DNA from: Ignavibacteriales bacterium
GTDB lineage: Bacteria > Bacteroidota > Ignavibacteria > Ignavibacteriales > Melioribacteraceae
NCBI GenBank assembly: GCA_020635275.1
Contig: JACKAA010000003.1
Coordinates: forward strand, 567,001-631,000
DNA: 64,000 bases
Reading direction: 5' to 3'
The translations under genes were made by a program, and so were the position numbers. The notes beneath the pieces are model-generated. The model saw only the letters and a list, made by a program, of their open reading frames with translations, was not told where the DNA came from and searched no databases. This document shows, one piece after another, positions 17,627-26,392 of the stretch. Position 1 is the first letter of the stretch; every line of letters starts with the position of its first letter.

Positions 17627-18889
17627 ATGAAAAAAGTCGTTAAACTGACTTTGAATGTTCTGCTTGTATTAGGTTTAGCTACAAGCACTTTTGCAAACGG
17701 ACTTAGTTTAAATAGCCTTGGACCAAAAGCTTTGGGTATGGGCGGAGCTTTTGTTGGTTTAGCCAATGATGCAACTGCAATCTATTGGAATCCTGCTGGT
17801 TTAGCTGGTCAAAAATCAGCCTTAAATCTTTATTTTACTGGTGTTATGCCATTAGGAACTTACCAATATGCTGTTCCTGCTTTCGGAATTGATATTGATA
17901 CAAAAACTGAAAGTAAAATATACCCAACCGGCGGTCTTCTTGGAGTTTATTCAATGGACAAAATGACATTTGGTCTTGGCGTTTATGTACCTGCCGGATT
18001 AGGTGCAACTTGGCCAGGTGAAGATCTTGCAGCATTTTCAGGCGGTGCAGCATTTGATTGGGAATCACAAATTGGTGTAATTTCAATTTCACCATCATTT
18101 GCTTATCAAGTTACTGATCAATTTTCTATAGGTGTTTCTGCAAATATTTATTATGCAATGTTTGATCTTTCACGTCCTGACGCAGCAGATGCAAATCAAG
18201 ATGGAACTCCAGAAACTCCTGTTCAATATTCTGAAGAATCAACCGGATTGGGATTTGGTGCAACAATTGGTTTAAAATATGACATCAATAGTCAATTATC
18301 AGTTGGCGCTACTTTTAGAACAAGTACAGCTGTAACAATGGATGGTACTGCTGATATAGTTGCTCCAAGTTTAGGCAATATGACTTTAGTTGAAACTGAT
18401 TTTGAACGCGAAGTTACCTGGCCATTATGGATTGGAGGCGGTATTGCTTACAAACCTACAAAATGTTTAACATTGGCTTTGGATGCTCAATATAGCAAAT
18501 GGTCACTTTTAGATGAACTTATTGCTGAATATGACAAAATGCCAGATGGAGAGTTTGTTTTAAATTGGGATGATGCAGTTCAAATCCGTTTGGGTGGAGA
18601 ATATATGGTTACTCCAGAAACAGCAATTAGATTAGGATATTATTATGATCCTGCTCCTGCTCCAGACGAAACTCTTAATATTTTATTCCCATCTTCAACA
18701 AATCATGTTGCTACAATAGGTTTTGGTCATTCTTTTGGAAAATATAGAGTAGATGTTGCCGCTGAATATTTACTTGGTGGAGATAGAGACGTTGAAGCTT
18801 ATCCAAATCCATTGCAGCCAGATAATATGCCTGGTGTTCATCACTTAGATGTATTTGCTTTTAGTGTTGGCTTTGGAATGTGTTTATAA
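17627..18889 (+). CDS. OmpP1/FadL/TodX family outer membrane transporter
   Basis: A 420-residue outer membrane beta-barrel of the FadL/OmpP1/TodX family, which lets hydrophobic substrates (fatty acids, aromatic compounds) cross the outer membrane. A signal peptide (1-24, ending STFA) is followed by the family start NGLSLNSLGPKALGMGGAFV and ATAIYWNPAGLAG, and the chain ends in alternating strands with a terminal hydrophobic residue. The Shine-Dalgarno site is GGAGG before AAAAATG. A strong terminator follows. The substrate cannot be deduced. Confidence 0.93.
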   Translation: MKKVVKLTLNVLLVLGLATSTFANGLSLNSLGPKALGMGGAFVGLANDATAIYWNPAGLAGQKSALNLYFTGVMPLGTYQYAVPAFGIDIDTKTESKIYPTGGLLGVYSMDKMTFGLGVYVPAGLGATWPGEDLAAFSGGAAFDWESQIGVISISPSFAYQVTDQFSIGVSANIYYAMFDLSRPDAADANQDGTPETPVQYSEESTGLGFGATIGLKYDINSQLSVGATFRTSTAVTMDGTADIVAPSLGNMTLVETDFEREVTWPLWIGGGIAYKPTKCLTLALDAQYSKWSLLDELIAEYDKMPDGEFVLNWDDAVQIRLGGEYMVTPETAIRLGYYYDPAPAPDETLNILFPSSTNHVATIGFGHSFGKYRVDVAAEYLLGGDRDVEAYPNPLQPDNMPGVHHLDVFAFSVGFGMCL

Positions 18890-18914
18890 TTCTTTAATTT
18901 AGTACAATTTCTCA

Positions 18915-18948
18915 AAACCCAACTTTTTATACAAGTTGGGTTTTTTTT
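18915..18948 (+). terminator. Rho-independent terminator after the FadL-like gene
   Basis: An 11-bp stem (AAACCCAACTT 18915-18925 with AAGTTGGGTTT 18933-18943), 7-base loop, then a run of T. It ends the plus-strand FadL-like transcript; the T-run touches the 3' end of the convergent TPR gene. Confidence 0.92.
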
Positions 18949-20095
18949 ATTTATTTAAGTTTTTAAGTGAATTTTTAGCTTTGTTATGTGAATTATTATA
19001 ATCACGAATTTCTAATACCTGGTTAAAATATTTTTTAGCTTTTTCCTTTTCTCCGGTCTGATTGCTTATTCGCCCCAAATACAAAATTGCATTAACCATA
19101 AATCCCGATTCTTCTTCTTTATCTTCATCCAATTTTTGGGAAAGTTCATAGCACTTTGCAAAGCTTTTTTCAGCTAAATCTATTTTATTTTTCTGCATAT
19201 AGTTAACACCCAAATAATATGTCGATTCTCTTAACAACATATTATTGTAACCGGGTAAACTGCTATCGCATTTATTTTTGATATCACTAAAAATTACTGA
19301 AGCATTTTCGTAGTTGCCTTTTTTCACAAAAATTCTTCCGACATACTTTTGAAATATCGGATTATCAGGAAATTGATTATGAAGCTGTTCGGCATAAACT
19401 AATGCTTTATTATAGTCATTTTCAAATTGGTAATAGAGTGTCATCAAAAAAAACTGCGATTCAATTTTTGCATATTTTGATTTTTCTGCCGCTGCAGTTA
19501 ATTGCTCAATACCTCTTTTCTTATCACCGCTTGGAAAAAATATCATTGCTGGTTTAATAAATGGATACTTTTCCGGAATTGCTTCTGCATAATAATTGTA
19601 AATTCCAAAACCAAGTTTTACATCTTCATTTTTTGGATCTATTTCATAAGCTTCATAAACTAATGGAAGAGCATCTTTACCATCTAAAGCGGCATCAAAC
19701 CATTCTTTTCTTATAGAATAAAGCCGGCCTCTAAAACCCAACGATCCGCCTTTGAAAAATATTGCATCAACATTTTCATCATTTTCATCAAGTAAATCAT
19801 CACAAAAATCAATTACGCTTTCCAATTTTGTTTCAAATAATTCATCATATTGCTCATCATTTTGATCGAGCATTATTTTCCACCAAATTATCATTGCATT
19901 GAAAAATTTACCGGCGGGATGCTTTGGATATTTATTATCTAATTCCAAAAAAGTTTTTTCAGCTTCAATAAATTTGATATTGTAAATGTCATATATTCCT
20001 TTGTTTACAAGCGAATCAAATTCAGAAACTTGCGCAGTTAACTGAGTTGAAAAAATTATTAACAAGAATATATATTTTATTGATTTATATTTCAT
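18947..20095 (-). CDS. Exported TPR-repeat protein
   Basis: A 382-residue exported protein with a signal peptide (1-22, ending STQLTAQ) and several tetratricopeptide-like repeats: IKFIEAEKTFLELDNKYPKH near the N-terminus, YNKALVYAEQLHNQFPDNP and IDLAEKSFAKCYELSQ in the middle, and KEKAKKYFNQVLEI near the end. TPR arrays mediate protein contacts; this one is probably periplasmic. No catalytic motif. It is divergent from the ArsC-like gene and convergent with the FadL-like gene. Confidence 0.85.
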   Translation of the reverse strand: MKYKSIKYIFLLIIFSTQLTAQVSEFDSLVNKGIYDIYNIKFIEAEKTFLELDNKYPKHPAGKFFNAMIIWWKIMLDQNDEQYDELFETKLESVIDFCDDLLDENDENVDAIFFKGGSLGFRGRLYSIRKEWFDAALDGKDALPLVYEAYEIDPKNEDVKLGFGIYNYYAEAIPEKYPFIKPAMIFFPSGDKKRGIEQLTAAAEKSKYAKIESQFFLMTLYYQFENDYNKALVYAEQLHNQFPDNPIFQKYVGRIFVKKGNYENASVIFSDIKNKCDSSLPGYNNMLLRESTYYLGVNYMQKNKIDLAEKSFAKCYELSQKLDEDKEEESGFMVNAILYLGRISNQTGEKEKAKKYFNQVLEIRDYNNSHNKAKNSLKNLNK

Positions 20096-20187
20096 ACAAT
20101 AAATTGAAACCCAAATTTCTTATTTTTGCATTAAGAATTTAACTTTACGAATTCAAAATTGTTCCAACTAATAAAATAGTGAAAAAA

Positions 20188-20520
20188 ATGAATATTCAGA
20201 TTTTTGGCACAAAAAAATGTAACAATACAAAAAAAGCTCAGCGTTTTTTTAAAGAAAGAGGAATTCAAATTCATTTTCGTGATTTAACTGAAAAAGGACT
20301 AAGTCCGGGTGAATTGCAAAATATTACAGCAAAAATTGATATAAACGAATTAATTGACACTGAATCAAAACAGTATAAAAAACGCGGAATGCAATTTATG
20401 GTTTTTAATATTGAAGAGGAATTATTAGAAGATCCTTTATTGCTAAAAACACCAATAGTTCGCTTTGGAAGGGAAGCAACCGTTGGTTATGAGCCGGAAA
20501 TTTGGAAAAGTTGGGAATAA
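20188..20520 (+). CDS. ArsC/Spx-like thioredoxin-fold protein
   Basis: A 110-residue protein of the ArsC/Spx/YffB group. The N-terminus IQIFGTKKCNNTKKAQRFF carries one Cys (residue 11) and the C-terminal part has the family motif KTPIVRFGREATVGY. The cysteine is followed by NNTKK, as in many members not shown to reduce arsenate, and no ars gene is nearby, so arsenate reductase activity should not be assumed. I choose ATG 20188; a GTG three codons earlier is in frame. TATTTTTG, a good match to the Bacteroidota -7 element, is at 20121-20128. Confidence 0.82.
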   Translation: MNIQIFGTKKCNNTKKAQRFFKERGIQIHFRDLTEKGLSPGELQNITAKIDINELIDTESKQYKKRGMQFMVFNIEEELLEDPLLLKTPIVRFGREATVGYEPEIWKSWE

Positions 20521-20552
20521 AAGATTGAAAGATTGAAAGATTGAAAGATTGA
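20521..20552. repeat. Short tandem repeat, four copies of AAGATTGA
   Basis: Four exact copies of the 8-mer AAGATTGA directly follow the stop codon of the ArsC-like gene. The remaining 88 bases to the next gene are AT-rich with no clear hairpin. Confidence 0.9.
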
Positions 20553-20640
20553 AAAATAAAATTTAAAGACTGAATCATTAATTATAAATTAGAAATTTTG
20601 CAATCTTGCTAATTTTGTAATCTTGAAATTTTTTGTAATA

Positions 20641-21252
20641 CTACAGAATATTCCTCAATTTAAATTCGTTTTCTAGATTTTCGTATCCAACAAACTGAAT
20701 TCCATCCCATCCTAAAGTTTTTGCAGCGTTTACATAATCTAAAATATCATCAATAAAAATGTGGGTTTCCGATTTCTCTAGTGTAAATTCTTCGACAGCT
20801 TTATATATTTTTTCTTCAGGCTTTACTGCGCCGACTTCGTGAGAAAGAATAAGCTTATCAAAATTTTTGATGAATGAATATTTTTCCCATCCATACTTTT
20901 GGTGAATTCCGCTTGTGTTAGAAAGTAAAATTAATTTATACTTCCTTTTTAAAATTGGTAGAAGATCAATTACATTCTGGTTGAAGGTAAAAATGTTTGC
21001 ATATATTTCTAAAAATTGTTCTCTGCTTACTTTATGCTCAAGCCATTCTAAGCCAATTTCAATTATTTCTTCATCACTAATTTTTCCGCTTTCATAATCT
21101 CGGTGAATATTGTAATTATCTTTAAATTTTTGATAGAATTTATCGCCAATTCCTTCAGATATTTTATTAAAATTCTCAATCCATAAATTGTGACTAAACG
21201 GGATTAAAACATTTCCTAAATCAAATACAATTGTTGTGTAAGTTCTTCTCAT
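20641..21252 (-). CDS. HAD superfamily hydrolase (YihX-like)
   Basis: A 203-residue HAD hydrolase of subfamily IA. Motif I is FDLGNVL (nucleophile Asp11), motif II LLSNTSG, the conserved Lys lies in KPEEKIY, and motif IV is HIFIDDILDYVNAA followed by GWDGIQF. The Gly two residues after the nucleophile replaces the usual second Asp, as in YihX-type sugar-phosphate phosphatases; the substrate is not known. The cap is a short four-helix type. It lies 47 bases upstream of the LolA-like gene's stop but they share direction: the LolA-like gene is upstream in transcription. Confidence 0.87.
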   Translation of the reverse strand: MRRTYTTIVFDLGNVLIPFSHNLWIENFNKISEGIGDKFYQKFKDNYNIHRDYESGKISDEEIIEIGLEWLEHKVSREQFLEIYANIFTFNQNVIDLLPILKRKYKLILLSNTSGIHQKYGWEKYSFIKNFDKLILSHEVGAVKPEEKIYKAVEEFTLEKSETHIFIDDILDYVNAAKTLGWDGIQFVGYENLENEFKLRNIL

Positions 21253-21299
21253 AATTTTTTAGTTTTATTGAATATCACAGATTTGAAATTCAAGCAAAG

Positions 21300-22028
21300 C
21301 TATTCTATATTAAAAATCGCATCATTAAGATCGCTGTTGTACTCTATCGATTCAACTATTAATTCCACCTCTTTATCAGCTATTTTTTGAGTCAGCTTAA
21401 ATGGGTTTAAAATTCCATCAGTTAATTTGTAATCTTCTAAATCAATTTTTTGTTTATACGAACCTTGAGGAGTATTTATATTACTTTCTTCTCTAATTTT
21501 CAATCCGGTTTCTACATCATAATAATCTGTAAAAATTTTTCCATTTGGTGATGTAAGAATAATTTTGTTAACAATTTTATCATTCAAAGAATCAGTACCG
21601 GCATATTCAACTTTTACTCCGTTTGCTTCATAATCCAAAAAAGCATTTAATTTTGAAAGATATTTCAAGTCTTCAAGTTTTTCACCTTCTAAAAATTGAA
21701 TTTGATTCATTCCTTCAATTTTTCCTTTTTCACCATCAAAAACTGTTGTTTGTTTTCCAACCGTAAATTCTAACTCTTGAAATAATTTATTTGGTTTTGC
21801 TTGAATAATAGTCAAAGTTAAATTCATTCCTTCAACAGAACTTTTTAACTTCATTGTTTTATTTTCAACTAACTCCAATTTTTCTCTTCCGCCAATGGCT
21901 TCAATATATTTTTCAATTATTTCATTCGCTTTCAAATCAATAGAAATATCAACTATTGCTGAATCTACTGATTGAGAAAAAGTCAGACTCGTAATTATTA
22001 AAGAAATGATAGCTGTTATAATTTTCAT
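21300..22028 (-). CDS. LolA-like exported protein
   Basis: A 242-residue exported protein with a signal peptide (1-18, SLTFSQ). The rest resembles the outer-membrane-lipoprotein-sorting (LolA/LolB-like) half-barrel: ANEIIEKYIEAIGGREKLELV, then paired strands, YYDVETGLKIREES and KQKIDLEDYKLTDGILNPF. Proteins of this pattern are common in Bacteroidota, sometimes fused to or next to M16 peptidases. They may carry lipid or lipoprotein; the ligand is unknown. It is preceded by the glyS terminator, so it has its own promoter, which I cannot pinpoint. Confidence 0.78.
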   Translation of the reverse strand: MKIITAIISLIITSLTFSQSVDSAIVDISIDLKANEIIEKYIEAIGGREKLELVENKTMKLKSSVEGMNLTLTIIQAKPNKLFQELEFTVGKQTTVFDGEKGKIEGMNQIQFLEGEKLEDLKYLSKLNAFLDYEANGVKVEYAGTDSLNDKIVNKIILTSPNGKIFTDYYDVETGLKIREESNINTPQGSYKQKIDLEDYKLTDGILNPFKLTQKIADKEVELIVESIEYNSDLNDAIFNIE

Positions 22029-22052
22029 AAATTTTACTCAATTGCCAAAAAG

Positions 22053-22077
22053 AAAAAAGGGAAGATTTTATCTTCCC
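22053..22077 (-). terminator. Rho-independent terminator of glyS
   Basis: On the minus strand an 8-bp stem (GGGAAGAT 22059-22066 with ATCTTCCC 22070-22077) with a 3-base loop, followed by six U from the A-run at 22053-22058. It lies 24 bases after the glyS stop. Confidence 0.9.
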
Positions 22078-22100
22078 CTTTGTAAATTCTTTAATATTTT

Positions 22101-23594
22101 CTATCTAAGTTTTTCTAAAAAATAATTTAACAGTTCTTTTTTATCTAATCTGATCTGCTCCATACTGTCTCTATCTCTAACTGTAACAGTATTATCTTCA
22201 AAAGTTTGTGTGTCTACAGTTACACAGAATGGTGTTCCGGCTTCATCTTGTCTTCTGTATCTTCTTCCAACTGCACCTTTATTATCATAAAATACTTTCA
22301 TAAATGGTCTTAGATCAGCCTCAATTTCTTTAGCAACTTCCGGCATTCCATCTTTATTTACTAAAGGTAAAATTGCAACTTTAATTGGTGCTAATTTTGG
22401 ATGAAATTTTAAAACAACTCTTTGTTCACCATTAACTTCTTCTTCGTTGTAAGAATCAACTAAAAAAGCCATAAATGAACGAGAAGCTCCAGCTGAAGTT
22501 TCAATTATAAATGGAATATATTTTTCCTTAGCTTCTTCATCAAAATACTTTTGAGATTTACCTGAAAATTGTTCATGTCTGCTCAAATCAAAATCTGTTC
22601 TATTATGAATTCCTTCAATTTCTCCCCAGCCGAACGGAAATTCATATTCAATATCTGTAGCTTCTTTTGCATAGTGTGCCAATTTATCTGCCGGGTGATC
22701 ATGATAACGTAATTTATCGGGAGTCATTCCAAGTTTCTTAAACCATTCAATTCTAGTTGCTTTCCATGCATCATAGTTTTTCTTATCTTCGCTAGGTTTA
22801 ACAAAATACTGCATTTCCATTTGTTCAAATTCACGTGTTCTAAAAAGGAAATTTTTTGTATTTATTTCATTACGGAATGCTTTACCGATTTGTGCAATAC
22901 CAAAAGGCAATTTTTGTCTGCTTGCACTTTGAACATTTAAGAAATTTACAAAGATCCCTTGAGCTGTTTCAGGTCGTAAATAAATAGCGTTTTCTAATTT
23001 TTCAACCGGACCTAAAAATGTTTTAAACATTAAATTAAAACTTCTAGGCGGAGTAAAAGAATTTGGAGTTCCGCAATTTGGACAATTTAAACTGCTTAAT
23101 AAATCTTCACCAATTTTTTCTAATACTGATTCAAATATTTCCTCTAAATCAACATGATTTTTATAAATTTCTTCAAGTGTTGTTTGTTTATCAGCATTTT
23201 CTTTTATTGTTTCTTTTAATGTTTCAAGGGCTTTATTTTTCTTTTTTTCGGGAATCATTTCACCAAGAGTATCAACTCTAAATCTTGCTTTACATTGTTT
23301 ACAATCAATCATAGGATCAGTAAAATTTTCAACGTGACCCGAAGCTTCCCAAACTTTTGGATGCATTAAAATTGCAGCATCTAAACCCTCAACATCTTCA
23401 CGGTAAGTCATAGCTTTCCACCACTCAGATTTTATATTGTTTAGAAGCTCAACTCCTAATGGACCGTAATCCCAACAGCCGTTTAATCCGCCGTAAATTT
23501 CACTTGATTGAAAAACAAATCCTCTTCTTTTTGCAAGGGATACAATTTTCTCGATTATATCGTTTCTTTCATTCTTTCCGATGGTACACCTCAA
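22101..23594 (-). CDS. glyS: Glycyl-tRNA synthetase, alpha2 type
   Basis: A class II synthetase of the eukaryote/archaea-like homodimeric type, about 497 residues. It has the N-terminal KIVSLAKRRGFVFQSSEIYG and CWDYGPLGVELLNNI, class II motif 2 (FRTREFEQMEMQYF), motif 3 region (IETSAGASRSFMAFL), and a C-terminal anticodon-binding domain with VTVRDRDSMEQ. Zinc-type CxxC pairs occur (CKQC, CPNC). The start is uncertain: TTG at 23594 is the only ordinary in-frame start but lacks a ribosome site, while GAGGTG at 23587-23592 points at an ATC at 23582. No in-frame ATG occurs before the conserved region. A terminator follows. Confidence 0.96.
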   Translation of the reverse strand: MRCTIGKNERNDIIEKIVSLAKRRGFVFQSSEIYGGLNGCWDYGPLGVELLNNIKSEWWKAMTYREDVEGLDAAILMHPKVWEASGHVENFTDPMIDCKQCKARFRVDTLGEMIPEKKKNKALETLKETIKENADKQTTLEEIYKNHVDLEEIFESVLEKIGEDLLSSLNCPNCGTPNSFTPPRSFNLMFKTFLGPVEKLENAIYLRPETAQGIFVNFLNVQSASRQKLPFGIAQIGKAFRNEINTKNFLFRTREFEQMEMQYFVKPSEDKKNYDAWKATRIEWFKKLGMTPDKLRYHDHPADKLAHYAKEATDIEYEFPFGWGEIEGIHNRTDFDLSRHEQFSGKSQKYFDEEAKEKYIPFIIETSAGASRSFMAFLVDSYNEEEVNGEQRVVLKFHPKLAPIKVAILPLVNKDGMPEVAKEIEADLRPFMKVFYDNKGAVGRRYRRQDEAGTPFCVTVDTQTFEDNTVTVRDRDSMEQIRLDKKELLNYFLEKLR

Positions 23595-23680
23595 CTTTTT
23601 TGAAGTGCAAATATAATATTTTTTGAGATTTTTATTTTAATTAGATAATTTATTTTTGCATTCAAAATAGAAAGGTAATT

Positions 23681-24094
23681 ATGAAAAGAGTAACAGGATT
23701 AGGCGGTATTTGCTTTAAATGTAAAAATCCAGAAATGATAAAAGACTGGTATTCAAAACATTTAGGAATACCTATGGACAGTTACGGAACAAGTTTTGAA
23801 TGGCGACAAAGTGATGATCCAGATAAAAAAGGTTATACAGCTTGGAGCACATTTAAAGAAGATACAAAATATTTGGAGCCATCAAAAAAAGATTTTATGA
23901 TTAATTACCGAGTTGATAATCTTGAATGGCTTGTTGAAGAATTAAAAAAAGAAGGAGTAGAGGTTTTAGATAATATTGAAAGTTTTGAATACGGTAAATT
24001 CGTTCACATACTTGATCCGGAAAATAATAAGATTGAACTTTGGGAAGCAAATGATATTGAGTATGATAAAATTGTTGAGGCCAGAACAAAATAA
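23681..24094 (+). CDS. VOC (glyoxalase-like) family protein
   Basis: A 137-residue two-motif VOC protein. It begins VTGLGGICFKCKNPEMIKDW and repeats the fold at VDNLEWLVEELKKEGVEV, ending in FEYGKFVHILDPENNKIELW, where the HILDPENN-x-IELWE ending with its acidic ligand is typical of glyoxalase-like enzymes. Metal and substrate are unknown. AAAGG precedes the ATG and TATTTTTG (23651-23658) matches a Bacteroidota -7 element. It is divergent from glyS and its stop almost abuts the end of the convergent Memo gene. Confidence 0.88.
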   Translation: MKRVTGLGGICFKCKNPEMIKDWYSKHLGIPMDSYGTSFEWRQSDDPDKKGYTAWSTFKEDTKYLEPSKKDFMINYRVDNLEWLVEELKKEGVEVLDNIESFEYGKFVHILDPENNKIELWEANDIEYDKIVEARTK

Positions 24095-24097
24095 TAT

Positions 24098-24916
24098 TTA
24101 ATTATAAATTACAGCTGATAAATAACCAACAACTTCTGATTCATCTCCAGTAATATCACCTGAATCACTTTTTGCAACAACCGAAGAAGAATTATAATTA
24201 TTCATTTTTAAGGCTTTCATTAAAGCTACAATTCCACCGCCTCCGCAAGCTTCACATCTTTTTCCTTCAAGATCATTTTGTAGTTCTTCAAATTGGAACT
24301 TATTGATATGTTCCGCAACTCGTGAATCTAAAATATTAGCCTGCGATTTTGTGTAAAAGTGGGAAAGATCTGTACTTGCAACTAGTAAAGTATTATCATT
24401 TATAAAATGTGAAAGCACCTCACCCAATTCATTTACATACTGCTTTCTTTGATCACCAATGACAATTGGGACTAATTCAAAATTTGACAGACTCATTTGT
24501 AAAAATGGAAGTTGAACTTCTAATGCATGTTCAACTCTGTGTCCTTCAATACCTTCAAAAATTAAATCACTTTTCGAAATTATTTCAGTTTTCATAGCTT
24601 TGTCAATTGGTATTTCACCTAAAGGCGTTTTGTATGCATCTCCATCATAAATTGAAATTCCATGAAAATATTCTCTGTGACTTGGTGAAATAACTATTAC
24701 AGTTTTGTATTTTTTATTTTGAATTGTTTTAAATCCATGTGCTGCAGTTTTTCCGGAATACATATAACCGGCATGCGGAGAAATTATTCCGGCTACATTT
24801 TTATAATTTATATCAATTTTTACCAGATCGAAGAAATCATTAATCTGTTTCTTCAACACTTTGGGATCAGACGGATAAAACATTCCTGCAACATGTGCTT
24901 CTCTAATTTTTTTCAT
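24098..24916 (-). CDS. AmmeMemoRadiSam system protein B (Memo-like)
   Basis: A 272-residue Memo family protein, related in fold to extradiol dioxygenases. Landmarks: AGMFYPSDPKVLKKQI, ISPHAGYMYSGKTAAHGF, SPSHREYFHGIS, HRVEHALEVQLPFLQ, DLSHFYTKSQAN and ACGGGGIVALMKAL, which hold the conserved His and Cys residues of the putative active site. In many prokaryotes it forms a gene trio with AMMECR1 and a radical-SAM protein; the reaction is not established. Its ATG overlaps the stop of the AMMECR1 gene by four bases. No radical-SAM gene is in the window. Confidence 0.94.
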   Translation of the reverse strand: MKKIREAHVAGMFYPSDPKVLKKQINDFFDLVKIDINYKNVAGIISPHAGYMYSGKTAAHGFKTIQNKKYKTVIVISPSHREYFHGISIYDGDAYKTPLGEIPIDKAMKTEIISKSDLIFEGIEGHRVEHALEVQLPFLQMSLSNFELVPIVIGDQRKQYVNELGEVLSHFINDNTLLVASTDLSHFYTKSQANILDSRVAEHINKFQFEELQNDLEGKRCEACGGGGIVALMKALKMNNYNSSSVVAKSDSGDITGDESEVVGYLSAVIYN

Positions 24917-25476
24917 TCCAACTCCAAATCATTTTCTGAGAAAACTGTTGCTGTAAATCCTTTTAATTTTAATTGCTTTTCTTTCCAATAATTTTCATAT
25001 AAACCTGCTTTAGTACAAAGCGAAGAAAGAAAACTATCTTTATCTAAATTATGCTCAATTGGCACTTGAGGCAGCAATAATGCTCTTCTTCCCATATCTT
25101 CCAAAAGCAAACCATGTTTTCCAATAACAATTTCATCATAAGAATTTAGCGGAAAAGGTTCTGATAAAATTGATACTTCTAAATTTATGTTTTTATACTC
25201 ATCAAGAGTCAATGGTGAAAATCTTGGATCATGAAATGCAGCTTGGAATGCAGCATTGCCGACAGTAATTCTTAACTCTTCATCAGAAAAAACATAACCA
25301 ATGCAACCGCGTAATTTTCGATTTATTGTTAATGTTACAAAGACTCCCAACTTTTTGGCAAATATATCTGAATTAAAAATAGACATATCCAGTTTTGAAT
25401 TTTTATTAAATTCTTTCTCAATAGAATGGCGAGCAAGAAGAAGGATTTGCTTTTTTTCTTGATTTGTTAAAACCAT
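24913..25476 (-). CDS. AmmeMemoRadiSam system protein A (AMMECR1 domain)
   Basis: A 187-residue AMMECR1-domain protein. The hallmark RKLRGCIGY is near residue 55, followed by NAAFQAAFHDPRFSPLT, VSILSEPFPL and ALLLPQVPIEHNLDKDSFL. The family is highly conserved in archaea, bacteria and animals, but its biochemical role is unsettled; pairing with Memo suggests a two-step reaction on a shared substrate. It overlaps the Memo gene by four bases. The upstream 55 bases hold no clear promoter. Confidence 0.94.
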   Translation of the reverse strand: MVLTNQEKKQILLLARHSIEKEFNKNSKLDMSIFNSDIFAKKLGVFVTLTINRKLRGCIGYVFSDEELRITVGNAAFQAAFHDPRFSPLTLDEYKNINLEVSILSEPFPLNSYDEIVIGKHGLLLEDMGRRALLLPQVPIEHNLDKDSFLSSLCTKAGLYENYWKEKQLKLKGFTATVFSENDLELE

Positions 25477-25531
25477 TTTAATGCTTAAAATAGTTTTGAA
25501 ATCAGTTGACTAAATACTAAAGAATAAGTGA

Positions 25532-26350
25532 TCAGATAAATTTTTGTACTAATATTTCGTTTTTATTTTTTAATAAAACCAGAAAATTCTTATAACAAAA
25601 AAAAGAGTCGGGTGATGTAGCGTTTAGATTTTTATTTATAATTTCAGAACTGACCTTTTTCTTTTTATCAATATTGTAAACTGCAAATACATTATCAAGT
25701 AAATTATTTTTATTCTTCATGTAATAATTGAATAATAAATATTCCGAAAAAATTATCGTCTCAACATTTTCTACAATCTCTTTATTCTTAATTTCCGAAT
25801 TAATAATTTCTGATATTTTGTAATTACCATTATTATTGTACTTCTCAGGGTATTTATATTGCGAATAGTCTTCATTAAATTGAACAATATTAAGAATTTC
25901 ATTTACTTTATTTAAATCACTTCCTAATACTTTTGTTATCTCACCGGTTAAATTATCTAAAATATATACATCCTGACCTTCAAATTTTCTTTTGAATGCA
26001 TATATTTTATTTTCGTAAATTGTTAAGAAAACTAAGTCTGAATTCTGCCAAATTATTTTTTCTTCATTTATATCATATGCAAAAATTCCTTTATGTTCGG
26101 GCATATTTGGTTTTGCAAAATGATGGAAATAAATTATGTCATTATCAACAGCTTCAATTCCCAGCCAATATTTTTCTTCTAACTGCAAATCTTTAAATAT
26201 TTTTTTCTCAGTAAGAAAATTATAACAATGGAAAAAAGCTTCTTTAGTTTCTGTATTGCGGGTCTCAATAATTATCTTATCAGTTTTACTAATGAGCAAT
26301 CGCCAAATTTGATTTTTGTCTGTAAATGAAAATGATTTTTTTAGTTTCAT
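25532..26350 (-). CDS. DUF4905 family protein, function unknown
   Basis: A 272-residue cytosolic protein with no signal peptide. The pattern IWRLLISKTDKIIIETRN, LEEKYWLGIEAVDNDIIYFH and NMPEHKGIFAYDINEEKIIW fits DUF4905, a Bacteroidota-associated family with a propeller-like series of strands. No catalytic residues are known. It lies 55 bases upstream of AMMECR1 and 42 bases downstream of tnaA, all in one direction, so it may be co-transcribed with either. Confidence 0.75.
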   Translation of the reverse strand: MKLKKSFSFTDKNQIWRLLISKTDKIIIETRNTETKEAFFHCYNFLTEKKIFKDLQLEEKYWLGIEAVDNDIIYFHHFAKPNMPEHKGIFAYDINEEKIIWQNSDLVFLTIYENKIYAFKRKFEGQDVYILDNLTGEITKVLGSDLNKVNEILNIVQFNEDYSQYKYPEKYNNNGNYKISEIINSEIKNKEIVENVETIIFSEYLLFNYYMKNKNNLLDNVFAVYNIDKKKKVSSEIINKNLNATSPDSFFCYKNFLVLLKNKNEILVQKFI

Positions 26351-26392
26351 ATTTTAAATTTATTTATTTGTTCAAATTGAAATCAATCTGAA

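Noticed and set aside
20188..20520. True arsenate reductase
   Set aside because: Only the fold and one Cys support it; there is no ars operon and the wider YffB/Spx group is as likely.
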